DNA of 35,399 bases from Sphingobacteriales bacterium (GTDB lineage Bacteria; Bacteroidota; Bacteroidia; Chitinophagales; Chitinophagaceae): assembly GCA_027484425.1 (NCBI GenBank), contig JAIXSZ010000032.1, positions 1 through 35,399 of the forward strand, in the 5' to 3' direction. The stretch's first letter is position 1. Each line of letters begins with the position of its first letter. Positions 25,000-32,513 of this stretch are shown piece by piece. Under the pieces are notes generated by a model, which saw nothing but the letters and a program-made list of their open reading frames with translations, was not told the DNA's origin and did not search any database. Both the position numbers and the translations under genes were made by a program.

Positions 25000-26142
25000 A
25001 TGTTCAGCTACTGGGAGCAGGAGTCGTTCAGTCATTATCATCACATAGTGGTGGGCGGCGGTATAGTAGGGTTGAGTCTTGCTATAGAGCTCAGTGAGCA
25101 GTATGCTAGTGCACGTATATTGGTGCTGGAGCGGGCGTTGTTACCTACAGGTGCTAGTACCCGCAATGCAGGTTTTGCATGTATGGGTAGTGCTACTGAA
25201 CTATTGGATGACCTCACCCATACGTCAGAGGACGATGTAGTAGCCTTGTTTGCACAACGTAAGGAAGGACTGGAACTACTGCGCAAAAGGCTCGGAGACG
25301 AGCGTATTGGGTATAGGGCAAATGGTAGCTATGAGTTGATAAGCGATAAGGAAAAATATGCCATAGACAAGCTTGAATATTTGAACAGGCTATTGATGCC
25401 AGTGACGGGAAAGCCAGCCTTTGAAGAGGCAAACGGGATGCAGGCACAATTCGGTTTTGCACGGGCTAGCGTCAGCACAATGGTGAGTCAGACTTGTGAA
25501 GGCGAGTTGCACACTGGCAAAATGATGCGTGCGCTTACTGACATGGCCATACAAAAAGGGATAGAAATAAAAACAGGAGCATCAGTCGCGAGCTTTGACG
25601 AAGAGGAGCTGAGGGTCGTGGTTACAGTGGAAGAGCATTACAGGAAAGAAGGGTGGCGGCTCACCTGCAACACACTAAGCATTTGTACCAATGCATTTAC
25701 AAAAAGCTTGCTGCCCACCGAAGATATAGTGCCAGGCAGAGGGCAAGTGCTAATAACAGAGCCAATAAAAGGATTGAAGTTTAAAGGTATTTTTCATTTT
25801 GACAAGGGGTATTATTATTTCAGAGAGATAGACGGTAGAGTGCTTTTAGGTGGCGGTAGGAATCTGGATTTTGAAACCGAAGAAACCACTGAGATAGCAC
25901 TAAATCAAATGATCCAAGATGACCTAGATGATAAATTGGCAAACATGATATTGCCGGGAGTTAAAGTAAAAGTTGCACAAAGATGGGCAGGTATCATGGC
26001 GTTTGGCAGCACAAAACAACCTATCGTGAAACCAATAAGTGACCGGGTGTTTGGTGCTTATAGAATGGGCGGTATGGGTGTGGCATTGGGTAGCAATGTT
26101 GCTGCGAGGTTAGCTCAAGTTATAAAACTGCAGTGGCCGTAA
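25000..26142 (+). CDS. FAD-dependent amino-acid oxidase-like (DAO family) oxidoreductase
   Basis: A 380-residue cytoplasmic flavoprotein. The dinucleotide-binding motif is VVGGGIVGLSLAIELSE (about 17-33), followed by an acidic strand end (VLERA), and the DAO-family segment STRNAGFACMGS. A second domain holds the substrate pocket (residues about 85-240 and 260-300), and near the C-terminus QRWAGIMAFGSTKQPIVKPI and YRMGGMGVALGSNVAARLA close the FAD site. Relatives are glycine oxidase-like and MnmC-domain-like enzymes, which oxidise secondary or primary amines to imines with oxygen. The substrate cannot be told. No signal peptide is present. It may share a transcript with the S8 protease, though a functional link is not evident. 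Confidence 0.88.
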   Translation: MFSYWEQESFSHYHHIVVGGGIVGLSLAIELSEQYASARILVLERALLPTGASTRNAGFACMGSATELLDDLTHTSEDDVVALFAQRKEGLELLRKRLGDERIGYRANGSYELISDKEKYAIDKLEYLNRLLMPVTGKPAFEEANGMQAQFGFARASVSTMVSQTCEGELHTGKMMRALTDMAIQKGIEIKTGASVASFDEEELRVVVTVEEHYRKEGWRLTCNTLSICTNAFTKSLLPTEDIVPGRGQVLITEPIKGLKFKGIFHFDKGYYYFREIDGRVLLGGGRNLDFETEETTEIALNQMIQDDLDDKLANMILPGVKVKVAQRWAGIMAFGSTKQPIVKPISDRVFGAYRMGGMGVALGSNVAARLAQVIKLQWP

Positions 26143-26163
26143 AAGGAATAGTTTTTATCATGG

Positions 26164-26529
26164 TTATAAATTGCCGAGGTCTTCCCAGTTCTCAAACAGC
26201 AAGTTGAGGTAGTGGTTTTCTTCGTGAGTAATAATGTTATCGGCCTTAGCTAGTTGTAGTGCAAATTTGATGAGGCTTCTGCGTTCGGAAGGTGTGGCAT
26301 CGTCATAAAAATCATCCATTGATATTCGGAAATGTTGTTCCCATTCTTCTGGATGTAGATTGCTGATTATTTCCATTTGTTTGTCAATGTTGACATGGAA
26401 AGGGAATTCTGCGGCAAGGTATTCGCGAATTATTTTGTCTTCATTAACATGTACTTTGAAGTCGACTGCAGACAAAATCATGAGCAGATGATATCCGGCA
26501 ATCGTTTTATTCATTCGGTTGTTAGGCAT
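26164..26529 (-). CDS. Small helical TerB-like protein
   Basis: A 121-residue all-helical cytoplasmic protein without Cys. Segments such as GYHLLMILSAVDFKVHVNEDKIIREYL and SERRSLIKFALQLAKADNIITHEENHYLNLLFENW, each with acidic residues after a helix (VDFKVHVNEDK, ADNIITHEEN), are the double helical repeat of the TerB/DjlA-like fold, in which acidic positions can bind a metal. No tellurite function is implied. A TTG at 26559 would extend it by ten residues; the ATG at 26529 is preferred. It lies 32 bases after the alanine dehydrogenase stop on the same strand, likely in one transcript. Confidence 0.72.
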   Translation of the reverse strand: MPNNRMNKTIAGYHLLMILSAVDFKVHVNEDKIIREYLAAEFPFHVNIDKQMEIISNLHPEEWEQHFRISMDDFYDDATPSERRSLIKFALQLAKADNIITHEENHYLNLLFENWEDLGNL

Positions 26530-26561
26530 GGTATAATGGAAATTTTGCGAATGAGACAATA

Positions 26562-27773
26562 TTAGCTTTGTGAGGATAATAGTAAATCAAGATCGGTATA
26601 CTTCATGCCGAAGCGACGGGCAATAGGAGCATTAGTAATACACCCTTTGTAAACGTAAACACCTCGGCGAATGCCACTTTTGCTGACGATAACTCCCTCT
26701 ACACCACCAATGTCAGCTGCTTGTTGCATAATAGGCATCAATACATTACTGATGGCGCGCGATGCAGTGCGCGATACCCCTGACGCGATATTGGGAACGC
26801 AATAATGAATGACATCGTATTTTTTGAAAGTAGGTTTCTCGTGAGAGGTAAGTCTCGAGGTTTCGAAGCAACCGCCTCTATCCATACTTACATCTATTAT
26901 TACCGAGCCTGCTTTCATATTGCTCACCATCTGCTCTGTAACCACTACTGGTGTAATGCCATTAACTGGTTTTAATGCACCAATGGCAACATCAGCATTT
27001 CGTAATTCTTCGGCAAGCGTTGTAGGCTCAAGCACTGAGGTGAAGCAACGTCTACCGATGTTGTTTTGTAACCTCATGAGGCGGTAGACCGAGTTGTCGA
27101 AAATTTTGACAGAAGCTCCTAAGCCAAATGCCGCTCTAGCTGCAAATTCGCCCACAACTCCAGCACCTATAATAAGCACCCTAGCAGGTGGTAAACCTGA
27201 AATGCCACCTAATAAAACACCCTGACCGTTATCGGCATTGCCCAGAAAACGGGCTGCAATCATTATAGCATAATTGCCGGCAATCTCGCTCATGGAACGA
27301 ACGATAGGGTAAGAACCTGCATCATCTTTAATGGAATCGAAAGCAATAGCAATGATTTTTTTTGCCAACAACTGCTCGAGAATCTCGGCTTTCATTAGCG
27401 GCAAGTGTATGGGCGATATAACTGCCTGATTGGGTTGCAGTAGGCTCAACTCTTGCTCAGAGATAGGTGCAGACTTGATGATGGTAGTTGCTTGGTATAG
27501 TTCGGCTTTATCGTATACAATATGTGCACCAGCCTCGCTATAGTCATTGTCAGTATAAAACGATCCATTGCCCGCACCATGTTCTACAGCTACATCATGA
27601 CCGTCATTGACCAATACCGAAACCGCTTCTGGTGTGAGGGGTACTCTGTTTTCCTGAAACGCAGATTCCTTTGGTATTCCTATAAAAAGCTTTTTTCTAC
27701 GTGGTGTTATTTCTAGCGTTTCCTCGAGCGGGACATACGAAAAAGAAGGAGATATGTATGGTTTTTTGCTCAT
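26562..27773 (-). CDS. ald: Alanine dehydrogenase
   Basis: A 403-residue NAD-dependent enzyme of the alanine dehydrogenase/PNT family that interconverts L-alanine and pyruvate plus ammonia. After an N-terminal extension of about 28 residues, GIPKESAFQENRVPLTPEAV provides the conserved substrate-binding Arg (R43). K100 (IIKSAPI), H123 (SPIHLPLM) and the Asp of VIIDVSMDRGG match the catalytic Lys, His and Asp. The NAD site is VLIIGAGVVGEFAARAAFGLGA (GAGVVG, residues 203-208). The C-terminal VPNIASGVSRTASRAISNVLMPIM is standard. It runs divergently from rpoN and is followed by the TerB-like gene. The ATG at 27773 gives an N-terminus longer than in Bacillus, which is usual for Bacteroidota. Confidence 0.92.
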   Translation of the reverse strand: MSKKPYISPSFSYVPLEETLEITPRRKKLFIGIPKESAFQENRVPLTPEAVSVLVNDGHDVAVEHGAGNGSFYTDNDYSEAGAHIVYDKAELYQATTIIKSAPISEQELSLLQPNQAVISPIHLPLMKAEILEQLLAKKIIAIAFDSIKDDAGSYPIVRSMSEIAGNYAIMIAARFLGNADNGQGVLLGGISGLPPARVLIIGAGVVGEFAARAAFGLGASVKIFDNSVYRLMRLQNNIGRRCFTSVLEPTTLAEELRNADVAIGALKPVNGITPVVVTEQMVSNMKAGSVIIDVSMDRGGCFETSRLTSHEKPTFKKYDVIHYCVPNIASGVSRTASRAISNVLMPIMQQAADIGGVEGVIVSKSGIRRGVYVYKGCITNAPIARRFGMKYTDLDLLLSSQS

Positions 27774-27912
27774 GTCTGCTGATGGATTAAAGTCTAAGGA
27801 ACAATATACAATACAAGGCTTGAGAAAAAAAGAACTTTAACAATTGACAGTATTATTTTAAATATTAACAACCCTTGAGGGGAGAGGTAAACTATTTTGT
27901 GGCATTAAATTT

Positions 27913-27920
27913 TATTTTTG
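27913..27920 (+). promoter_or_regulatory. Extra TAnnTTTG box upstream of rpoN
   Basis: TATTTTTG followed by CA matches the -7 consensus; a TTG (27897-27899) stands only 13 bases before it. A second rpoN promoter or a short upstream RNA could begin near 27926. No gene is seen in this divergent region. Confidence 0.35.
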
Positions 27921-27994
27921 CAAGCATAAACTTGGTTGCAAAGGAAATGATAGTGTAACGCAGTAGCCTTAATAAACAAATGGTCTACTATTGT

Positions 27995-28002
27995 TAGTTT
28001 TG
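27995..28002 (+). promoter_or_regulatory. -7 box of the rpoN promoter
   Basis: TAGTTTTG followed by C is an exact TAnnTTTG match, 33 bases before the ATG at 28036. The TTG that would add 15 residues (27991) overlaps it, which argues for the ATG. No -33 TTG is seen. Confidence 0.55.
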
Positions 28003-28035
28003 CCCTTCCATTGTGGCCTTATAACCCGTAATACT

Positions 28036-29535
28036 ATGCTCAGACAGTCGACCCAGCAGAAATTACTTCAGAAATTGTCTCCTCAACAGATACAGTTGAT
28101 GAAGCTATTGCAGATACCAACAGCTAACCTAGAGGAAAGGATAAAGGAAGAATTGGAAGAAAATCCTGCTTTGGAGTTTGAGCTAGATACGCCAACTACA
28201 GATCAGGATACTTATGAGCTAGATGATGCACCCGCTAACAATGAAGACGGTGAAGAACAATTGGAAGATGTGGAGCTCAGTAATGACACTGCTGAAAAGG
28301 TGGACCTAGATGATTTTTTGAGGAGAGAAGATGATGAGAGCACTGGCTATGACTACAGTGACGACTACTACAGTGGTGGTAGTGAGGAGAGAACAGTAAC
28401 ACCAGCCAGAGTTGAGACAAGTTTTCATGACTATCTGCTTGACCAGCTGGGTATGTTAGAACTGGACGATAGGAGACATAGAATAGCAGAACAAATTATA
28501 GGTAGCCTAGACGAAGATGGCTATTTGCGCAGAGAGGCTAGTTCTATTGCAGATGATTTAGCTTTTGGCCAAAATATCGAAACTAGCATAGAGGAAATCA
28601 ATGAACTGATACTCGAGATTCAGCTTTTTGACCCTCCAGGAATATGTGTTTGGACACTACAAGAGTGTCTAATACTGCAGTTGAAAAGAATGCCTGATAG
28701 TAAACCGGTAAGAGATGCTATAAAGGTGCTGGATAAGTATTTTAATGAATTTACTAAGAAGCACTACGATAAAATACAAAAGTATCTGGAGCTGAATGAT
28801 GAAGCCTTCAAGGGAGTAATAAACAGTATTATAAAACTGAATCCCAAGCCTGGGGCCGCATACACTGTGGTGAACAAGGCTGAGAGCTATATCATTCCAG
28901 ATTTTTTTGTGTATAACAACAATGGTATTCCTGAGATAACCCTGAACTCTAAAAATGCTCCTGAATTGAGGATATCGGAAGGTTATAGGGAAATGATGAA
29001 GGCCTATGACCGAAGTGAAAAGAAAAACAAAAATCAGAAAGAAACGGTACTATTCATAAAGCAAAAACTAGATGCTGCAAAGTGGTTTATAGATGCTATA
29101 AAGCAGCGGCAACATACGCTGTTGCACACTATGCAAGCGATCATCGAGTTTCAGAAAGAGTTTTTTGTGACGGGTGACGAAACTACATTGAAACCAATGA
29201 TACTTAAAGATATAGCAGCGACTACGAGTCTTGATATATCCACAGTTTCGAGAGTGGCTAATAGTAAGTATGTACAAACAGAGTATGGTACGTACAAGCT
29301 TAAGTTTTTCTTCTCCGAGGCACTACATACCGATAATGGAGAAGAGGTATCAACAAGAGAGGTGAAAACTATACTGCATGAAATGATAAGTGCAGAGAAT
29401 AAACGCAAACCCTTATCGGACGAGCATCTTACAGACATGCTAATGGAAAAGGGATATAACATTGCTAGGCGCACAGTGGCAAAATATAGAGAACAGCTGA
29501 ACATACCTGTAGCTAGATTGAGGAAAGAACTGTAA
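28036..29535 (+). CDS. rpoN: RNA polymerase sigma-54 factor
   Basis: A 499-residue sigma-54 factor of full length. Region I is the Gln/Leu-rich N-terminus (MLRQSTQQKLLQKLSPQQIQLMKLLQIPT, then ENPALE) that contacts bacterial enhancer-binding proteins. Region II (about 45-120) is strongly acidic. Region III binds core polymerase, and the C-terminal RpoN box is ARRTVAKYRE (AxRTVAKYRE consensus) with the helix-turn-helix DISTVSRVANSKYV before it; the box recognises the -24 element (GG). It needs an activator ATPase, none of which is in this window. The gene stands alone, divergent from ald, with a TAnnTTTG box upstream. The ATG at 28036 matches the family N-terminus. Confidence 0.97.
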   Translation: MLRQSTQQKLLQKLSPQQIQLMKLLQIPTANLEERIKEELEENPALEFELDTPTTDQDTYELDDAPANNEDGEEQLEDVELSNDTAEKVDLDDFLRREDDESTGYDYSDDYYSGGSEERTVTPARVETSFHDYLLDQLGMLELDDRRHRIAEQIIGSLDEDGYLRREASSIADDLAFGQNIETSIEEINELILEIQLFDPPGICVWTLQECLILQLKRMPDSKPVRDAIKVLDKYFNEFTKKHYDKIQKYLELNDEAFKGVINSIIKLNPKPGAAYTVVNKAESYIIPDFFVYNNNGIPEITLNSKNAPELRISEGYREMMKAYDRSEKKNKNQKETVLFIKQKLDAAKWFIDAIKQRQHTLLHTMQAIIEFQKEFFVTGDETTLKPMILKDIAATTSLDISTVSRVANSKYVQTEYGTYKLKFFFSEALHTDNGEEVSTREVKTILHEMISAENKRKPLSDEHLTDMLMEKGYNIARRTVAKYREQLNIPVARLRKEL

Positions 29536-29592
29536 TTACATTCATAAGTTTCTTAGATACGCGCTGTAGTATACAAAGTTAATTGCTGTAAA

Positions 29593-29940
29593 ATGAATGT
29601 AGAAGAAATAAGAGAATACTGCATATCGATGCCTGAGGTAACAGAATCTTTCCCGTTTGACGAGGAAACGCTTGTTTTTAAGGCCAAAGGAAAAATGTTT
29701 TTATTGCTTAGTCTTACCGATGACCCTGTCCGGATAAATGTGAAGTGTGACCCTGAAATAGCTATATCGTTGAGGGATGAGTATGCATGTGTATTGCCAG
29801 GATATCATATGAATAAAAAACACTGGAATACCATTATTCTAGATGGTACACTAGGTAGAAAGCTACTGAAAGAGCAGATAGATGCTTCTTACGCACTAGT
29901 TGCGGTTGCTAAGGGCAAAAGTAAATCAACTAAAAAGTGA
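29593..29940 (+). CDS. MmcQ/YjbR-family protein
   Basis: A 115-residue single-domain protein of the YjbR/MmcQ fold. Key segments are MPEVTESFPFDEETLVFKAKGKMFLLLSL, then INVKCDPEIAISLRDEY, and PGYHMNKKHWNTIILDG near residue 75, which is the most conserved stretch of the family. Members are called DNA-binding by structure similarity to a CyaY-like double-wing fold, but the role is not established. It follows rpoN by 57 bases in the same direction and may be co-transcribed. Confidence 0.9.
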   Translation: MNVEEIREYCISMPEVTESFPFDEETLVFKAKGKMFLLLSLTDDPVRINVKCDPEIAISLRDEYACVLPGYHMNKKHWNTIILDGTLGRKLLKEQIDASYALVAVAKGKSKSTKK

Positions 29941-29949
29941 TTCGGATTG

Positions 29950-29957
29950 TACTTTTG
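29950..29957 (+). promoter_or_regulatory. -7 box before the MORN-repeat gene
   Basis: TACTTTTG, an exact TAnnTTTG match, lies 18 bases before the start codon of the MORN-repeat gene. No -33 TTG is found. A leader of about a dozen bases would result. Confidence 0.45.
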
Positions 29958-29975
29958 TGATATTATTTTCGTTTA

Positions 29976-30641
29976 ATGATGAGATGTATAGTAGTTTTTT
30001 TAATAGTATTTAGTTTTGTAGTAAGCAAAATAAATGCGCAGGTTTTGATACCAATAAAATTTGTATCGGAAGAGGATAACCGATTGCTGAAAGAGAATGA
30101 TACACTTAGGTATTATGTTGCATCAGGCGATAGCATCAATGTTGTAGCGATTAATGAAGAGTTGCTGAATTACAAGTTGGTAAATAAGCGAAATAAATTG
30201 AAGGTAGTGGCAGAAGGAGGGATTATTCCTGATGGAGACAGTTATCTACAACATGGGCATTGGAGACAGTTTTACAGCAATGGTAGTGCCGAAATAACGG
30301 GTAGTTATCTGCGTGGTAAACCTGTGGGTAGTTGGGAAACCTACTATCAGGACGGAAGGGTAAAAACAGCTGCACATTATGCCTTGATAACAGATAAGGA
30401 TGGTACCAATACTTGCATGAGTGGAGAATACAGAGAGTATTATGCAAATGGAAAACTTAAAACACTAGGATATTATACAGCAGATCGGAATCGATATCAA
30501 GATACATTACAAGTAGAAGACCCCCTGACTGGCAGTAAGCTAGTGAAAACTCTTTATAAGTCGTCGTATACACCCAGAAAGACAGGTTTTTGGGAATATT
30601 ATACCGAAGAAGGCGAATTGGAGAAAAAAGAAGATCTGTAG
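29976..30641 (+). CDS. Exported MORN-repeat (YwqK-like) protein
   Basis: A 221-residue protein with a signal peptide (MRCIVVFLIVFSFVVSKINAQ). From about residue 85 to the end there are four MORN-type motifs: GHWRQFYSNGSAEITGSY, GSWETYYQDGRVKTAAHY, GEYREYYANGKLKTLGYY, GFWEYYTEEGELEKKE. This beta-hairpin repeat is typical of Bacteroidota proteins annotated as YwqK-family antitoxin; no toxin gene is adjacent and the protein is exported, so the antitoxin label does not fit. The first 85 residues are unassigned. It is 35 bases after the MmcQ/YjbR gene, with its own -7 box, and 18 bases before the beta-barrel gene. Confidence 0.85.
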   Translation: MMRCIVVFLIVFSFVVSKINAQVLIPIKFVSEEDNRLLKENDTLRYYVASGDSINVVAINEELLNYKLVNKRNKLKVVAEGGIIPDGDSYLQHGHWRQFYSNGSAEITGSYLRGKPVGSWETYYQDGRVKTAAHYALITDKDGTNTCMSGEYREYYANGKLKTLGYYTADRNRYQDTLQVEDPLTGSKLVKTLYKSSYTPRKTGFWEYYTEEGELEKKEDL

Positions 30642-30658
30642 TGAACTAAAACCTGTAA

Positions 30659-31327
30659 ATGAACGGTCGAATCATATGTTTGCTGCTTGCCATTTTACTT
30701 TTGTTTGCATTAGATAAACAACTCTATGCTCAATCAAATTTTTATGAGGAAGAGTATAAGACCTTTTCAGGTGGAACATTGATAGGACTTAATCTCGCAC
30801 AGGTGGATGGAGACAGATATTTTGGGTACAAAAAGCCTGGAATAGCTGCGGGTGTGTTTGTTAATATACACTTATCAGCAAAATGGGGTTTTGGAGTAGA
30901 GATGCTGTATTCTCAAAAGGGTAGTAGAGGCGATGCGGTAGTAGAGTCGGTGTATGCAGGTACTTACGTGGCGCAGTGCCATATTGGTTTAAGTTACATT
31001 GAGTTGCCAGTAGTGGTTCGCTACAAAAAAAATATGTATGTTGGTGAGGCTGGTATCTCATATAACAGGTTGGTAAAGACCACGGAAACAATACTGGAGC
31101 CACAGCCACTGTATATAGATGTCGATAAAAACAGGTTTTCAGGTACAGACCTCAATTATGTGCTTGGTGTTGGCAGACATTTACATAAGCATTTTTATTG
31201 TGGGCTGAGGTTTCAATATTCTATTTTCAATATCCGTCCTATAGAGAGGATACCCAGTGGTTATGGTTTTGGCACCAGGGGACAATTCAATAATTTGTTT
31301 TCACTAAGGCTTATCTATCAATTGTAA
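30659..31327 (+). CDS. Small outer-membrane beta-barrel protein
   Basis: A 222-residue protein with a signal peptide ending near residue 25 (KQLYAQ) and then a pattern of about eight amphipathic strands, as in the PorT/OmpW-like family: GGTLIGLNLAQVDGD, GIAAGVFVNIHLSAKWGFGVEMLYSQKGS, CHIGLSYIELPVVVRY, MYVGEAGISYNRLV, LNYVLGVGRHL, FYCGLRFQYSIFNI, FNNLFSLRLIYQL. The closing strand with aromatic end is typical for an outer-membrane barrel. Function unknown. It is coupled to the MORN-repeat gene (18 bases) and converges with the DnaJ-like gene, with only 6 bases between stops. Confidence 0.87.
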   Translation: MNGRIICLLLAILLLFALDKQLYAQSNFYEEEYKTFSGGTLIGLNLAQVDGDRYFGYKKPGIAAGVFVNIHLSAKWGFGVEMLYSQKGSRGDAVVESVYAGTYVAQCHIGLSYIELPVVVRYKKNMYVGEAGISYNRLVKTTETILEPQPLYIDVDKNRFSGTDLNYVLGVGRHLHKHFYCGLRFQYSIFNIRPIERIPSGYGFGTRGQFNNLFSLRLIYQL

Positions 31328-31333
31328 AGTTTA

Positions 31334-32221
31334 TTAATTGTTTCTGATTTTTATCAATTCATCCAGCAAGTTGTTTTCTTTTGCAGCCAGATTTTTTGGT
31401 ACTGTTATCACCAGTCGAGCATAATAATCTCCCCTTGTTTTCGGGTCATTATAATCTGGCATTCCCATTCCTTTTAGTCTGAAAACTTTATTGCTATCAG
31501 TTCCTGCGGGAATGGTTACTGTAAGCTGTTTATCGATGGCTGACACTATTTGCTTGCCCCCCTTTATCGCAGTAAATACATCAAGTGTTTCGTCGGCATA
31601 TAGGTCATTGCCTTTTCTTTCATATTTGCTATGAATGCCTACATTTACTGTAATGTACAGATCGCCAGCTGGTCCACCGTTTATTCCTTGTCCACCTTTT
31701 TCTTTCATTTTCAGTACTTGGCCGTCAGCTATTCCTGGTTTTAGCTTCAGGTTCAGTTGAGATGTGGCTAAATTTACTTGTCTGGTAGTGCCATAAAAAG
31801 CCTCTTCGAGTGTAATGGTGGTGCTTGCCTGATGGTCTTCCCCTCTTCTTTTTGTACTGTTGCGTTTAATGTTTTCGTTGTATCCGAATATTGATTCAAA
31901 AAAATCAGAAAATCTACTTTCGTTGTTATAGTTTTGATTTTGATCATGTTTTTTGTTGGTTTGTCTGTAATACTCTTGTTGGTTTTGATTGGCGTACTGT
32001 TGCCAATTTTCGCCTAACTGGTCATATTTTTTTCTTTTTTCGACATCTCCCAAAACATCATGTGCCTCGTTAATTTCTTTAAAAGTTTCTTCTGCTTTTT
32101 TATTCCCCTGATTTTTATCAGGATGATATTTTACTGCCAGTTTGCGGTAAATTTTTTTTATTTCGTCTTGTGTAGCGGTTTTTTCAACACCTAATACTTT
32201 ATAATAATTTTTATATTCCAT
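31334..32221 (-). CDS. DnaJ/CbpA-type co-chaperone
   Basis: A 295-residue type II J-protein. Residues 1-65 are the J domain ([32 protein letters not shown]) with HPD at 33-35, needed to stimulate Hsp70 (DnaK) ATPase. A Gln/Asn-rich linker (about 70-125) replaces the Gly/Phe stretch. The C-terminal substrate-binding part follows (residues 128-285: [64 protein letters not shown]). The CXXCXGXG zinc-finger of DnaJ is absent, so it is CbpA-like. It delivers clients to DnaK in the cytoplasm. The ATG at 32221 gives the normal [12 protein letters not shown] start. Confidence 0.93.
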   Translation of the reverse strand: MEYKNYYKVLGVEKTATQDEIKKIYRKLAVKYHPDKNQGNKKAEETFKEINEAHDVLGDVEKRKKYDQLGENWQQYANQNQQEYYRQTNKKHDQNQNYNNESRFSDFFESIFGYNENIKRNSTKRRGEDHQASTTITLEEAFYGTTRQVNLATSQLNLKLKPGIADGQVLKMKEKGGQGINGGPAGDLYITVNVGIHSKYERKGNDLYADETLDVFTAIKGGKQIVSAIDKQLTVTIPAGTDSNKVFRLKGMGMPDYNDPKTRGDYYARLVITVPKNLAAKENNLLDELIKIRNN

Positions 32222-32513
32222 TTTCGATTTTTCTGAATGCGAAACACTTCACAATAAGTATAAAGTTAAGCAGGTTGTCAGAGAATTACTGATTATTAAT
32301 TTTCAACTCAATTTGCTTTATGCTGCGATATATTTACAGTGTGGCTAACATTTTTTTTATTAAACCCGCCTATCACTCAATAGTATCCTCTAGGAAATAA
32401 GTAAATGTTTCCTTTAAATAATTAATGAGAAAATTTGCCCGAGATGGTATTATACTTATATTTACTTTTTGAGGTGTTTTGTTATGCCTTAAGCTAATAA
32501 ACATTTAACTTTT
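32222..32513. other. Divergent intergenic region between the DnaJ-like and Ig-repeat genes
   Basis: No gene is seen. The stretch is AT-rich. A TATATTTA (about 32456-32463) may be a degenerate -7 box for the plus-strand gene; the similar ACTTATATTTAC occurs upstream of the lipoprotein gene at 22555. An imperfect hairpin AGGAAA...TTTCCT lies near 32390-32415. The function of either is open. Confidence 0.3.

Noticed and set aside
27991-28035. Upstream TTG start for rpoN adding 15 residues
   Set aside because: It overlaps the TAGTTTTG promoter box, and the family N-terminus begins at the ATG at 28036.
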